From: Rhizobium metallidurans
GTDB taxonomy: Bacteria > Pseudomonadota > Alphaproteobacteria > Rhizobiales > Rhizobiaceae
Direction of reading: 5' to 3'
DNA: 56,067 nt
NCBI RefSeq assembly: GCF_014196505.1
Contig: NZ_JACIDW010000022.1
Coordinates: 1-56,067 of the forward strand
Below, in pieces: positions 41,430 through 49,413 of the stretch (position 1 is the first letter of the stretch; each line of letters opens with the position of its first letter). The notes under the pieces were generated by a model that made no database searches, was not told the DNA's origin, and worked only from the letters and a program-made list of their open reading frames with translations. A program made the translations under genes and the position numbers.

Positions 41430-42401
41430 GTGAAGAACACACCCTCGACGGAAGACCATCTCGAAATCTATCGGAAGATGCTGATGGTACGGCATCTCGA
41501 AGAAGGGCTCGGCGCCCTTCACAAGGAGGGCCGCACCAGAGGCCCGATCCATCGTTGTGACGGCCAGGAAGCGGTCGGCATCGCCGCGACCGCCGTTCTG
41601 GAAGCCGACGACAAGGTCGCAACGACGCATCGCGGACACGCCGTCTATATTGGCAAGGGCATGGCGATGCGGCCGGTGATCGCGGAGATCTTTGGTCGCG
41701 AAACCGGCGCTTGCGGTGGTCGCGCCGGCCACATGCTGGTCGCGGATGCCTCCAAGGGTGTCGTTGGTGGCAACGCGATCGTCGGCGCCGGCATACCGGC
41801 CGCGACGGGCATGGCGCTGTCGATGCAGATGATGGGTCAGAAGAACGTCGCCATGTGCGTATTCGGCGACGGCGCGGCGCAGACCGGCATCTGCCACGAA
41901 GCGATGAACATGGCGGCTCTGTGGAAGCTGCCGGTCGTCTTCCTCCTGGAGCATAACCAGTTCGGACTGACGGTTCCGTCTTCCGTCCAGTCCTCGGTCG
42001 AGGATATTTCGATACGCGCCGCGGGTTATGGCATGCCGTCCGAGATCGTCGACGGTAACGACGCGGTGGCCGTCTATCGCGCCGTTTCGGCGATGGTGGA
42101 CCGGGCCCGCCGTGGAGAAGGTCCGGGTATGGTCGAGTGCAAGACCTACCGTCTGGAAGGGTTCTCGACCTCGGACATGGGCGGCTACCAGACGGCCGAG
42201 GACATCGAGCGCTGGAAGGCCCGCGATCCTCTGACGGTCTCGCGCAACGCGCTTCTTGCCGAAGTCGGCGAGGTGAGGCTGACCGAGATCGAGGCCGAGG
42301 CGAAGGCGGAGGTCGATGCCGCGTTCGAGGCCGCCCTCTCTGACCCGATGCCGCAATTTGCGATCGACGAAGCATGCAACCCCTACAGCGAGGCGCACTG
42401 A
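41430..42401 (+). CDS. acoA: Acetoin dehydrogenase-type E1 component, alpha subunit
   Basis: A 323-residue thiamine-diphosphate enzyme subunit of the 2-oxo acid/acetoin dehydrogenase family. Substrate entry and cofactor blocks are seen: YRKMLMVRHLEEGL, THRGHAVYIGKG, GGRAGHMLVAD and the TPP motif GDGAAQTGICHEAMNMAALW ending at HNQ. Together with the beta subunit it would cleave a diketone, acetoin or 2-oxo acid and pass the acyl group to the lipoyl protein. GTG 41430 is chosen because TTGGAGGC sits just before it; the longer open frame starts inside the operator. The beta-subunit gene follows directly. Confidence 0.87.
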   Translation: MKNTPSTEDHLEIYRKMLMVRHLEEGLGALHKEGRTRGPIHRCDGQEAVGIAATAVLEADDKVATTHRGHAVYIGKGMAMRPVIAEIFGRETGACGGRAGHMLVADASKGVVGGNAIVGAGIPAATGMALSMQMMGQKNVAMCVFGDGAAQTGICHEAMNMAALWKLPVVFLLEHNQFGLTVPSSVQSSVEDISIRAAGYGMPSEIVDGNDAVAVYRAVSAMVDRARRGEGPGMVECKTYRLEGFSTSDMGGYQTAEDIERWKARDPLTVSRNALLAEVGEVRLTEIEAEAKAEVDAAFEAALSDPMPQFAIDEACNPYSEAH

Positions 42402-42402
42402 C

Positions 42403-43377
42403 ATGGCCCTGATGCGATATGCCGAAGCCTTGAACGCGGCGCTGCGCGAGGAGATGGCGGCCGATCCCTCCGTCTTCCTCTTCGGTGAGGATATCGGCCG
42501 CTATGGCGGCGTCTTCAAGGTGACCAAGGGATTGATGGACGAATTCGGCGAAAGCCGGGTGCGCGATACGCCGATTTCCGAGCAGGCAATGACGGCGATG
42601 GCGGTAACGGCCGCGATGACCGGCACGCGCCCTGTGCTCGAAATCATGTATGCGGACTTTATTCCGCTGTCGCTCGATGCGCTGGTCAATCAGGCCTCGA
42701 TCTACAACTATATCTGGGACGGCCAGGTGAAGATGCCGTTTGTCCTCAGAACCCAGGGCGGCGGCGGCGCCGGCGCGGGTGCGCAGCATTCCAAGGCACT
42801 GGATTCCATGCTGGCGCATATTCCGGGGATCAAGGTCGTGGCACCTTCCACTCCGGCGGACGCCAAGGGTATGTTGAAGGCGGCGATCCGCGACGATCAG
42901 CCGGTCGTCTTCCTCGAGCACAAGCTGCTTTACAACATTCGTGGCGAGGTGCCTGACGGCGACGTCATCGTTCCGCTCGGCAAGGCGGCGACGATGCGCG
43001 AGGGAACGGATGTTTCCATCTTCGCAACGTCGAAGTTGGTCGTCGAAGCGGTGAAAGCCGCCGATCTACTGGCAGCGGACGGGGTCTCTGCCGAGGTAAT
43101 CGATCTGCGTTCGCTGCGCCCGCTCGACATCAATGCCATCGTCGGCTCCATCGCGAAGACCCATCACGCTGTCGTCGTTAACGAGGGCTGGCGCTTCTGC
43201 GGCTACGCGGCCGAGCTTTCCGCCTCGATCATGGATCACGCCTTCGACGAACTCGATGCGCCCGTTGCCCGTGTCACCCTGCCGGATATGCCGATCCCTT
43301 ACTCCGAGCCTCTGGAAACGGCGATGCTACCCAATGCCGAGAAGATCCGTGCCGCAGCGCTTGCAACGCTGAAGTGA
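42403..43377 (+). CDS. acoB: Acetoin dehydrogenase-type E1 component, beta subunit
   Basis: A 324-residue partner of the alpha subunit. It shows the usual FLFGEDIGRYGGVFKVTKGL, DTPISEQAMTAMAVTAAM, MYADFIPLSLDALVNQA and QHSKALDSMLAHIPGIKVV blocks of AcoB/PdhB proteins, with a C-terminal transketolase half (LDINAIVGSIAKTHHAVVV). It supplies half of the TPP site. The ATG at 42403 is one base after the alpha-subunit stop, and the E2 gene follows by 10 bp. Confidence 0.9.
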   Translation: MALMRYAEALNAALREEMAADPSVFLFGEDIGRYGGVFKVTKGLMDEFGESRVRDTPISEQAMTAMAVTAAMTGTRPVLEIMYADFIPLSLDALVNQASIYNYIWDGQVKMPFVLRTQGGGGAGAGAQHSKALDSMLAHIPGIKVVAPSTPADAKGMLKAAIRDDQPVVFLEHKLLYNIRGEVPDGDVIVPLGKAATMREGTDVSIFATSKLVVEAVKAADLLAADGVSAEVIDLRSLRPLDINAIVGSIAKTHHAVVVNEGWRFCGYAAELSASIMDHAFDELDAPVARVTLPDMPIPYSEPLETAMLPNAEKIRAAALATLK

Positions 43378-43387
43378 GGGGTTGCAG

Positions 43388-44677
43388 ATGACGATCCATC
43401 CCATAAGCATCGAGAGCGCCGGCGGCGAGTATATGGAATCCGTCCTGGTTATTTCCTGGTCCGTCAAGGCGGGTGAGAAGGTGAGGGCCGGTGACCTGCT
43501 TGTTACGGTCGAAACGGCCAAGGCCGCCACCGAGGTTGAGGCTGACCGCGACGGATGGCTGGCGGAAATCCATTATCAGGAAGGCCAGGAAGCACCTGTG
43601 GGTGCCGTGCTGGGAACCATTTCCGATAGCGAGCCTCAGGCCGCGGCCGGCGCGGTCACGGCTGTTGCTTCGGCCGCGACCGAGGCCGGGGCGCCCACAC
43701 CTGCAACCGCTCCCGCGACCTCCCGGCAGGGTGGTGCGCGCCTGGTCGCCAGTCCGCTGGCCCGCCGCCTCGCATCGCAAGCTGGCATCGACCTGTCGTC
43801 CGTGAGCGGCTCCGGCCCCAATGGCCGTATCAAGCAGCGCGACATCCAAACATTTCTCGACTTGCAGAAGGCCAGATCGTTTGAAGCGTCAGCTCAGGCT
43901 CCTGCTGCGATCACCCCCGCAGCGCCTGCCATCGCTGTAAGGCAGGCACGGCCGCCGATCGTCCTGTTGCATGGATTTGGAGCAGACAAGTCTGCCTGGC
44001 GGCAGGTGCTGCCGCTTCTCGACGCCGACGCGCGCACGATCACCATCGATCTCCCGGCGCACGGATCGAGCACCGGCGCGCGCGCCGAAAGTGTCGAGGA
44101 CCTCGCTTCGTTCGTTTCCGATCAGCTTGAAGGGCACGGCATCGAGCAGGCGCATATTGTCGGACATTCGCTTGGCGGCGCGACGGCGCTGGCGTTGACC
44201 TCTGTCGGCCGTATTGCCGCGCGGTCGCTGACCCTGCTTGCGCCGGGTGGCCTCGGACCCGAGATTTCCGGCGGCTTCATTTCGGGCCTTACCGGGTCCG
44301 GTAGCGCCGCCGCGCTGGAACGCTGGCTTGCCTTCATGCTCGCCGAGGCTGCGACCCTGCCGCAGGGATATGCAACGGGCGTGCTGCGGCAGATGGAGAA
44401 GGTTGGCAACCGTACGGCGCTCGACGCCTTGGCCGGCCGTCTGTTTTGTGGAGATACGCAGCTCTTCGACGGGTTGCCGGCACTCTCCCGGCTGACTGTC
44501 CCGACGCGCATCGTCTGGGGACGAGCCGACCGCGTCATACCCTGCAGCCACGCGCTGCGAGCGCCAGACTTCGCGGCCGTGCATCTTCTCTCGGGCGTCG
44601 GACACGTCCCGCAGATGGAAGCGCCTGGCCTGACTGCGAGGCTGATCATGGAAACGGTCAGAAGCACTGGCGCATGA
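43388..44677 (+). CDS. acoC: AcoC-type E2: lipoyl domain fused to alpha/beta hydrolase
   Basis: A 429-residue protein. Residues 1-78 form a lipoyl domain with the lysine K45 in ETAKA. After an Ala/Pro-rich linker comes an E3-binding domain (about 118-155, SPLARRLASQAGIDLSSV and GSGPNGRIKQRDI). From about 185 a hydrolase-like domain takes the place of the normal acyltransferase: VLLHGFGADKSAW, GHSLGG and GVGHVPQME. This combination is diagnostic of AcoC of acetoin dehydrogenases. No dedicated E3 (lipoamide dehydrogenase) gene is present, so a housekeeping E3 must be used. The complex may have been adapted to a substrate other than acetoin, as AcoR, AcoX and butanediol genes are absent. Confidence 0.87.
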   Translation: MTIHPISIESAGGEYMESVLVISWSVKAGEKVRAGDLLVTVETAKAATEVEADRDGWLAEIHYQEGQEAPVGAVLGTISDSEPQAAAGAVTAVASAATEAGAPTPATAPATSRQGGARLVASPLARRLASQAGIDLSSVSGSGPNGRIKQRDIQTFLDLQKARSFEASAQAPAAITPAAPAIAVRQARPPIVLLHGFGADKSAWRQVLPLLDADARTITIDLPAHGSSTGARAESVEDLASFVSDQLEGHGIEQAHIVGHSLGGATALALTSVGRIAARSLTLLAPGGLGPEISGGFISGLTGSGSAAALERWLAFMLAEAATLPQGYATGVLRQMEKVGNRTALDALAGRLFCGDTQLFDGLPALSRLTVPTRIVWGRADRVIPCSHALRAPDFAAVHLLSGVGHVPQMEAPGLTARLIMETVRSTGA

Positions 44678-44737
44678 AACCGGCCCGCCGGTCATGCCGG
44701 CGGCAGTTGATCACCAGAAGACATCAAGGAGCACAGA

Positions 44738-45061
44738 ATGATTTTCGACCATCGCACCTACACTGCAAAGCCCAACATGCTGCCAAGCTTCCTGAAGCTC
44801 TACGAGGATATAGGCTTGCCGATGCAGCGCCATTATCTTGGCGAACCCTTCGGCTTTTTCCAGACTCATATCGGCGATCTGTCGCGGACCGTGCACCTTT
44901 GGAAATATGAAAGCCTGGCCGACCGCGAGGCCCGTCGCGATCAGATGGAAGCAGATCCCGAATGGCAGGCCTATCGCCGCAAGGTGATTGAGACCGACTA
45001 TCTGGCCGACATGCGCAACCAGATTCTCAAACCCGTATCCTTCTTCATTCCTGGAAAGTAA
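44738..45061 (+). CDS. NIPSNAP-family small protein
   Basis: A 107-residue protein starting MIFDHRTYTAKPNMLPSFLK, with GFFQTHIGDLSRTVHLWKYESL. These blocks fit the NIPSNAP family, a dimeric alpha/beta-barrel fold often seen in catabolic clusters and sometimes acting as an accessory to oxidation steps. Precise role unknown. It follows acoC by 60 bp with AAGGAGCACAG as ribosome site and precedes the next gene by one base. Confidence 0.8.
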   Translation: MIFDHRTYTAKPNMLPSFLKLYEDIGLPMQRHYLGEPFGFFQTHIGDLSRTVHLWKYESLADREARRDQMEADPEWQAYRRKVIETDYLADMRNQILKPVSFFIPGK

Positions 45062-45062
45062 T

Positions 45063-45917
45063 ATGCACCTTCATTTCTCGGCCGAGGGCCAGACCTGGCC
45101 GATCCGGCTGACAGGCGACGCCACGAGGACGCGCAACGCCCTGTTGCGCACCCTTCCGATGGCGCTCCAGTTGCACACGCCGAAGATTGCTGGCAGCCAT
45201 ATCTATTGGCATGCTCCCTTCGTCGAGGATGTCGAAGGCGCCACCCATGTTCTGGATGCGCCCGCCGGCGCATTCCTCTACTGGCCGGTGCGCCAGTTCG
45301 TCGAGATCACCTTCGCGCCGCTTCAGGCGGAGACGGCGCATGTCACCCTGCTCGGCGTGCTCGATGCGCCGATCGAAGGCATCGCATCGCTTGCCGCAAC
45401 GCTGAAGCACGACCAAGGCCGACGGATCCTGTCGGCGACGCTGACGTCGGACGGAAGCGAGATGCCGGCGCTGCAGGACGTGTCGCCGTTGCCGCCGGGC
45501 ATGATCGCGTCCCGCGAGCGGCTATGGGCTGCGATGCCCGCCGACATCGCCCGCGTCACCGCGTCCCGCGCCATCATGCATCCGGCTGGTCCGGTCTTCG
45601 CAGCCGAGGGGGAGGCGCGGGTTCTGCACGAACTGCTGTGGTGGATGCGTTCGGAAATAAGCAAACGGGACGAAGCGGCCCTGCGCCAGACTGCGGCGAT
45701 CGCCCTCAACAAGACGGCGACGAGACTGCGTGACTTCTGTCACATGGACGAGACACCGGCACTTCTCTTTGCGCTCGAAACGGCCATGGGCGGTTCGTTG
45801 CCGTTCTCCGCTTTGATCGACGAGGCGATCATCGTGACGGGCCGTATCGGCGCCTGGATCGATCTTCTCATTCCGTGGAACGACCTCAACGAAGCCTTCC
45901 GCAAGGCGCTCGACTGA
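45063..45917 (+). CDS. Unknown protein in the catabolic operon
   Basis: A 284-residue soluble protein. I do not recognise it with confidence. The first 125 residues (MHLHFSAEGQTWPIRLTGDA, then IAGSHIYWHAPF and AGAFLYWPVRQFVEITF) have a beta-rich pattern with some resemblance to cyclophilin-like DUF3830 proteins. The second half is helical and has WWMRSEISKRDEAALRQTAA and a late HMDETPALLFALETAMGG. No signal peptide, cofactor motif or metal cluster is evident. It is tightly placed between the NIPSNAP gene and the dehydrogenase gene, so it belongs to the pathway. Confidence 0.55.
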   Translation: MHLHFSAEGQTWPIRLTGDATRTRNALLRTLPMALQLHTPKIAGSHIYWHAPFVEDVEGATHVLDAPAGAFLYWPVRQFVEITFAPLQAETAHVTLLGVLDAPIEGIASLAATLKHDQGRRILSATLTSDGSEMPALQDVSPLPPGMIASRERLWAAMPADIARVTASRAIMHPAGPVFAAEGEARVLHELLWWMRSEISKRDEAALRQTAAIALNKTATRLRDFCHMDETPALLFALETAMGGSLPFSALIDEAIIVTGRIGAWIDLLIPWNDLNEAFRKALD

Positions 45918-45931
45918 AAAGGGGAAAGAAA

Positions 45932-46855
45932 GTGAAGAAGACAATCGGGATCGTCGGCTTCGGCGTGATTGGGCAGCGCTGGGCGGCCGCGTTTTCGCAT
46001 GCCGGTCACAGCGTGCGTGTTTATGATCGGTCCGCGGACCAGGAGGCCGGCTTCCGGCAGTTGCTTCCGAGCCTTTTGGCCGATCTCGATGCCGTTCGCC
46101 CGCCGAGAGATACGGAGCCCGGTGAAATCGTGCTGTTTGCCTCCATGGCCGACGCCATGGCCGGTGTGGATTTCGTTCAGGAAAATGGGCCGGAAAACCT
46201 GGAGATCAAGCGCACGCTGCTTCCGCAAATCGAGGCCTGTGTCGGCGACGACGTGATTATCGCCTCGTCTTCGTCAGCACTGTTGGTCTCCGAAATGCAG
46301 ACCGAATGCCGCATTCCCGGGCGTATCGTCCTCGGCCATCCCTTCAATCCGGCTCATCTGATGCCGTTGGTCGAGGTCGTGGGCGGCAAGTTGACGGACT
46401 CCGAAGCGGTCGTTGCCGCCAAAGCACTCTATGAAGAGATCGGCAAGAAGCCTGTTGTCATGAACCGGGAGATCACCGGCCATCTGGCGTTGCGCCTGAT
46501 GGGAGCGATGTGGCGCGAAGCGATTGCGCTCGTCCGCGACGGCGTCGCCTCGGTCGAGGACGTGGATCGCGCTTTCGTCTATGGGCCCGGTCCCAAGTGG
46601 ACCCTGCAGGGCTCCTTTATCTCCAATCAGTTGAATGCGACCGGCATGGAAGATTTTCTGCGCAAATACGGTCCGACATATCAGGCGATATGGGACACGC
46701 TGCTCGACGCCAAGCTCGACGAGGAAACCATCGCAGCCGTAACGAAATCGACCGCGGCAGCCGTCGGCGATCGCAGCCAGGACCAGCTGAAGGCCGAACG
46801 CGAAGCCGGCTTGGTCGCGATCCTGAACGATGTCGCCAGACACGGCGCCTTGTAG
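45932..46855 (+). CDS. 3-hydroxyacyl-CoA dehydrogenase-like NAD enzyme
   Basis: A 307-residue dehydrogenase. The NAD fold reads GIVGFGVIGQRWAAAFSHAG with VYDR. The family segment LGHPFNPAHLMPLVEVVGG contains the catalytic His, and EITGHLALRLMGAMWREAI follows in the C-terminal domain. Relatives include 3-hydroxybutyryl-CoA, L-carnitine and L-gulonate 3-dehydrogenases; the short, single-domain form fits the last two as well. It would oxidise a beta-hydroxy acid or its CoA ester. GTG 45932 is chosen for the AAAGGGGAAAG just upstream. It lies 14 bp after the unknown gene. Confidence 0.83.
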   Translation: MKKTIGIVGFGVIGQRWAAAFSHAGHSVRVYDRSADQEAGFRQLLPSLLADLDAVRPPRDTEPGEIVLFASMADAMAGVDFVQENGPENLEIKRTLLPQIEACVGDDVIIASSSSALLVSEMQTECRIPGRIVLGHPFNPAHLMPLVEVVGGKLTDSEAVVAAKALYEEIGKKPVVMNREITGHLALRLMGAMWREAIALVRDGVASVEDVDRAFVYGPGPKWTLQGSFISNQLNATGMEDFLRKYGPTYQAIWDTLLDAKLDEETIAAVTKSTAAAVGDRSQDQLKAEREAGLVAILNDVARHGAL

Positions 46856-46870
46856 GCCCTCGAAGGGAGA

Positions 46871-47629
46871 ATGGCGATGACGTATCGATGTGCATTGGTG
46901 ACGGGTGCCTCCAAGGGTATCGGCGCGGCGATTGCCGCCAGCCTGGTGGAAGAGGGGCTCACCGTCTACGCTCTCGGCCGCAGCGAGAGTTCGCTGGCGG
47001 AGCTGGCAACCCGGCTGGGAGAGCGCTTCCGGCCACTTGTTGCCGACGTGAGGGATTTCACCGGCATCGCACGGGCGCTTGGCGGCGTGGAGATAGACGT
47101 CCTGGTCAACAACGCTGGGGGAATCTCGACCGTGCGGCCGCTGTATGAACAGACGGCTGAGGAAACGGACGAGGTAATCGCCCTCAACCTTACCGCTCCG
47201 CTGCAGCTCATTCGAATGCTGCTGCCGGGCATGATCGAAAGAAAACGCGGCCATATTTTCAACCTGACCAGCACTGCGGCATCAGCTGTCTTTCCCTGCA
47301 CGACTGGCTATGGCGCTGCCAAGGCAGGATTGTCGCAGGCTGGCCGTATCCTTCGCTACGACCTCGCGGGCACCGGTGTCCGGCTGACCGAGATCGCGCC
47401 GGGCAGGGTGGAGACGCAATTCTACCTTCAGGCATTCGATGGCGATGCGGCGGGTCTGCAGGAGCGGATGTATGCGCATCAACGCCCATTGCATCCGGAG
47501 GATGTCGCAGCGGTGCTGCTCGGGGCGTTGAAGCTGCCATTCAACGCCGACGTGGCGGAAATCATCGTGTCCCCGACGGATCAGGCGGTCGGAGGCCATG
47601 TCTATCCGAGCGCGACCCCATCGACCTGA
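46871..47629 (+). CDS. Short-chain dehydrogenase/reductase
   Basis: A 252-residue SDR: LVTGASKGIGAAIAASLVEE, VNNAGGIS, and the catalytic S..YGAAKAG set are complete. A Gly-Arg-Ser (LGRSES) after strand 2, in place of an Asp, suggests NADP(H) rather than NAD(H). It differs in cofactor preference from the SDR divergent to acoA, so the two could catalyse different steps. It is the last plus-strand gene of the aco operon and converges on the ProC-like gene. Confidence 0.83.
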   Translation: MAMTYRCALVTGASKGIGAAIAASLVEEGLTVYALGRSESSLAELATRLGERFRPLVADVRDFTGIARALGGVEIDVLVNNAGGISTVRPLYEQTAEETDEVIALNLTAPLQLIRMLLPGMIERKRGHIFNLTSTAASAVFPCTTGYGAAKAGLSQAGRILRYDLAGTGVRLTEIAPGRVETQFYLQAFDGDAAGLQERMYAHQRPLHPEDVAAVLLGALKLPFNADVAEIIVSPTDQAVGGHVYPSATPST

Positions 47630-47639
47630 TCGGGCGTCG

Positions 47640-48392
47640 TCACGTGCCTGTGGCGGTCAGCCGCGCCAGCACGGCTTCGCATGCCGCCTGCCATGCGGCG
47701 GGTTGCCCTTCCAGGTCAAGCACCTGCAGGCCGAGTTCCGTGATTCCGCCGGGCGTGACGAGATCGCCCAGAATGGCTTCCATCGGTTGCGCGGTCTCGG
47801 CAATCATTCGCCCGGCGGCAACGAAAGTCTGGGCTACGAGCTGACGCATGAGTGTCTCATCCGCACCGCGGCTGCTCCCCCAAACGACGCTTTGCCGCAC
47901 GATATCCTGCGCCCAGCCATAGATCGCCGCATTGACCGTCGCGATTTCGAACTCCTTCTCGCTCCCGAGCGCGATTGCCGGGCCCAAACGTGCTATCAAC
48001 GCGCGCGCCTCGCGGACGTCCGGGTAGAAGACCGTCGGGCTGGCGTTGATCTCGGTGGCCGTCAGCGGCATGGCGCGCACGATTCTGGCCGGGATGGCAG
48101 GGAATTGCGAGAGCGCGACACCGGCGCAGACGGAGATCACGATTTGGTTTTTTCTCCAGGGCAAGCCTTGGATCGCGCCCACAGCGTCTTCGGGGCGGAC
48201 GGCGAGGATGATGATGTCGGAGCGTTCGACAAGTTCGTGGTTGTCCGCGCAGATTGCAAGGCCGTGCCGCGCCGCCAGCTGGCTGGATTTGCCGCGTGGC
48301 GAGAGAATCACAGTGTCGCGGGTGCCCGATCGGGCGAGACCCTCGACCATCGCTGCAGCAAGATGTCCTACTCCAAGAAAGCCGACTGTCAT
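47640..48392 (-). CDS. Pyrroline-5-carboxylate reductase-like imine reductase
   Basis: A 250-residue ProC-family protein. TVGFLGVGHLAAAMVEGLAR is the NADP fold, IILAVRPEDA and VSVCAGVALSQFPA follow, and TPGGITELGLQVL is the family's substrate-loop motif. Housekeeping ProC makes proline; a copy inside a catabolic regulon is more likely to reduce another cyclic imine or to act on a related amino acid. The ATG at 48392 has GGGAGATC upstream; the longer frame overlaps the regulator's promoter. It is divergent from the regulator gene across a gap with one operator copy. Confidence 0.8.
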   Translation of the reverse strand: MTVGFLGVGHLAAAMVEGLARSGTRDTVILSPRGKSSQLAARHGLAICADNHELVERSDIIILAVRPEDAVGAIQGLPWRKNQIVISVCAGVALSQFPAIPARIVRAMPLTATEINASPTVFYPDVREARALIARLGPAIALGSEKEFEIATVNAAIYGWAQDIVRQSVVWGSSRGADETLMRQLVAQTFVAAGRMIAETAQPMEAILGDLVTPGGITELGLQVLDLEGQPAAWQAACEAVLARLTATGT

Positions 48393-48463
48393 AATATGCG
48401 ATCTCCCATGATCTTGAGCTTGTCCCAGCGACCGATTAAACACGAAGAAACTGTATGTAAATC

Positions 48464-48471
48464 TGTCGACA
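48464..48471. promoter_or_regulatory. TGTCGACA operator core in the regulator promoter
   Basis: The 8-bp core of the island palindrome (context ATCTGTCGACAACTT) lies between the ProC-like gene and the regulator gene, 30 bp before the regulator ATG. It is a weaker copy than the other three and would fit autoregulation. Confidence 0.5.
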
Positions 48472-48500
48472 ACTTCGTATCATCCACGGACCGTTCTCTG

Positions 48501-49277
48501 ATGAAAAATCCTGAACAAACCAGCAGCCCCGTTGCTTTCGTAGAGGCGGAGGCGGAAACCCGCAGAGCCGCCGACAGCAGCGAGAGAGCCTACAACGCCA
48601 TCCGAAAACTGCTGATCGAGTTTCAGCTGAAACCGGAGGAACGCATCAATGAGATGCGCTTGGCCAAAAGCCTTGCGATTTCGCGCACGCCCATCCGGGA
48701 GGCGCTCAACCGGCTGGCGTCGGAAGGATTCGTGTCGCTGACCCCCAATCGGGGGTTCTTTGTGCGCAGTCTGAGTACCGAGGGCTTGATCGACCTCTAC
48801 GAACTGCGGTCGATTATCGAGTGTGCCGCCTTCCGCCTGATGTGCGAGCGCGCCTCCGACGAACATATCGGGCGACTGCAGTCCTACTGGGGAAAGATAG
48901 TCGACGGTTACATTGACCAGCCGGCGGACGACATCCTTGCTGAGGACGAAGGCTTCCACCTGCTCATTGCCGAACTCTCCGGCAACCCCGAGCTCGTCAA
49001 TCAGCTGCAGGCCATCAATGCGCGTATCCGCTTCATTCGCCGGATCCAGATCGAACATCGCAGCCACGACAACAGCCTGATCTCGACGCATTCGGCAATC
49101 GTGGAGGCTGCCGTCGCGCGTGCTGCGGACGAAGGCGTCGAATTGTTGAGACAGCATATTGAACTCACGGTTTCCGCGACCCAGCAGGCGCTGAAGGACG
49201 CTCTGCTGCGCGTTTATTCCCAACCAAAGCCGCTGCAGCCGCTCCGCTTCGGCCGGTCCACGTCCAGCAACGGATAG
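48501..49277 (+). CDS. FCD/GntR-family regulator of the catabolic island
   Basis: A 258-residue regulator. The N-terminal winged helix-turn-helix is at about 30-95: KLLIEFQLKPEERINEMRLA, KSLAISRTPIREALNRLASE and LTPNRGFFVRSL. The FCD ligand domain follows (about 105-235), with DEGFHLLIAELSGNPEL and a later THSAIVEA His. It is the only intact regulator in the 35-55 kb region and sits at its centre. Four operator-like TGTCGACA palindromes, one beside its own start, make it the likely repressor of the island. The ATG at 48501 is chosen; longer upstream frames run through the operator and the opposing gene. Confidence 0.88.
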   Translation: MKNPEQTSSPVAFVEAEAETRRAADSSERAYNAIRKLLIEFQLKPEERINEMRLAKSLAISRTPIREALNRLASEGFVSLTPNRGFFVRSLSTEGLIDLYELRSIIECAAFRLMCERASDEHIGRLQSYWGKIVDGYIDQPADDILAEDEGFHLLIAELSGNPELVNQLQAINARIRFIRRIQIEHRSHDNSLISTHSAIVEAAVARAADEGVELLRQHIELTVSATQQALKDALLRVYSQPKPLQPLRFGRSTSSNG

Positions 49278-49300
49278 ATCAATAAAAAATTGAACGCAAT

Positions 49301-49312
49301 AGTGTCGACACT
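49301..49312. promoter_or_regulatory. AGTGTCGACACT operator before the binding-protein gene
   Basis: A perfect 12-bp palindrome 101 bp before the ABC binding-protein ATG. TTGACG (49316-49321) just after it could be a -35 box, but no good -10 was seen at the right distance. It belongs to the same motif set as 34992, 41380 and 48464. Confidence 0.65.
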
Positions 49313-49413
49313 TTCTTGACGTGCCTCTAATTGTCTGCTTCCATGCGATCTATCGGCAAGAAGACCGGAATGGCCTGCCACATGCGACAGACTCATTAAC
49401 AAGGGGAACGACT

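Noticed and set aside
41359..42921. A 520-codon minus-strand open frame across acoA and acoB
   Set aside because: It spans two genes with strong enzyme motifs on the other strand and has an Arg/Pro/Ser-rich sequence with no recognisable domain.
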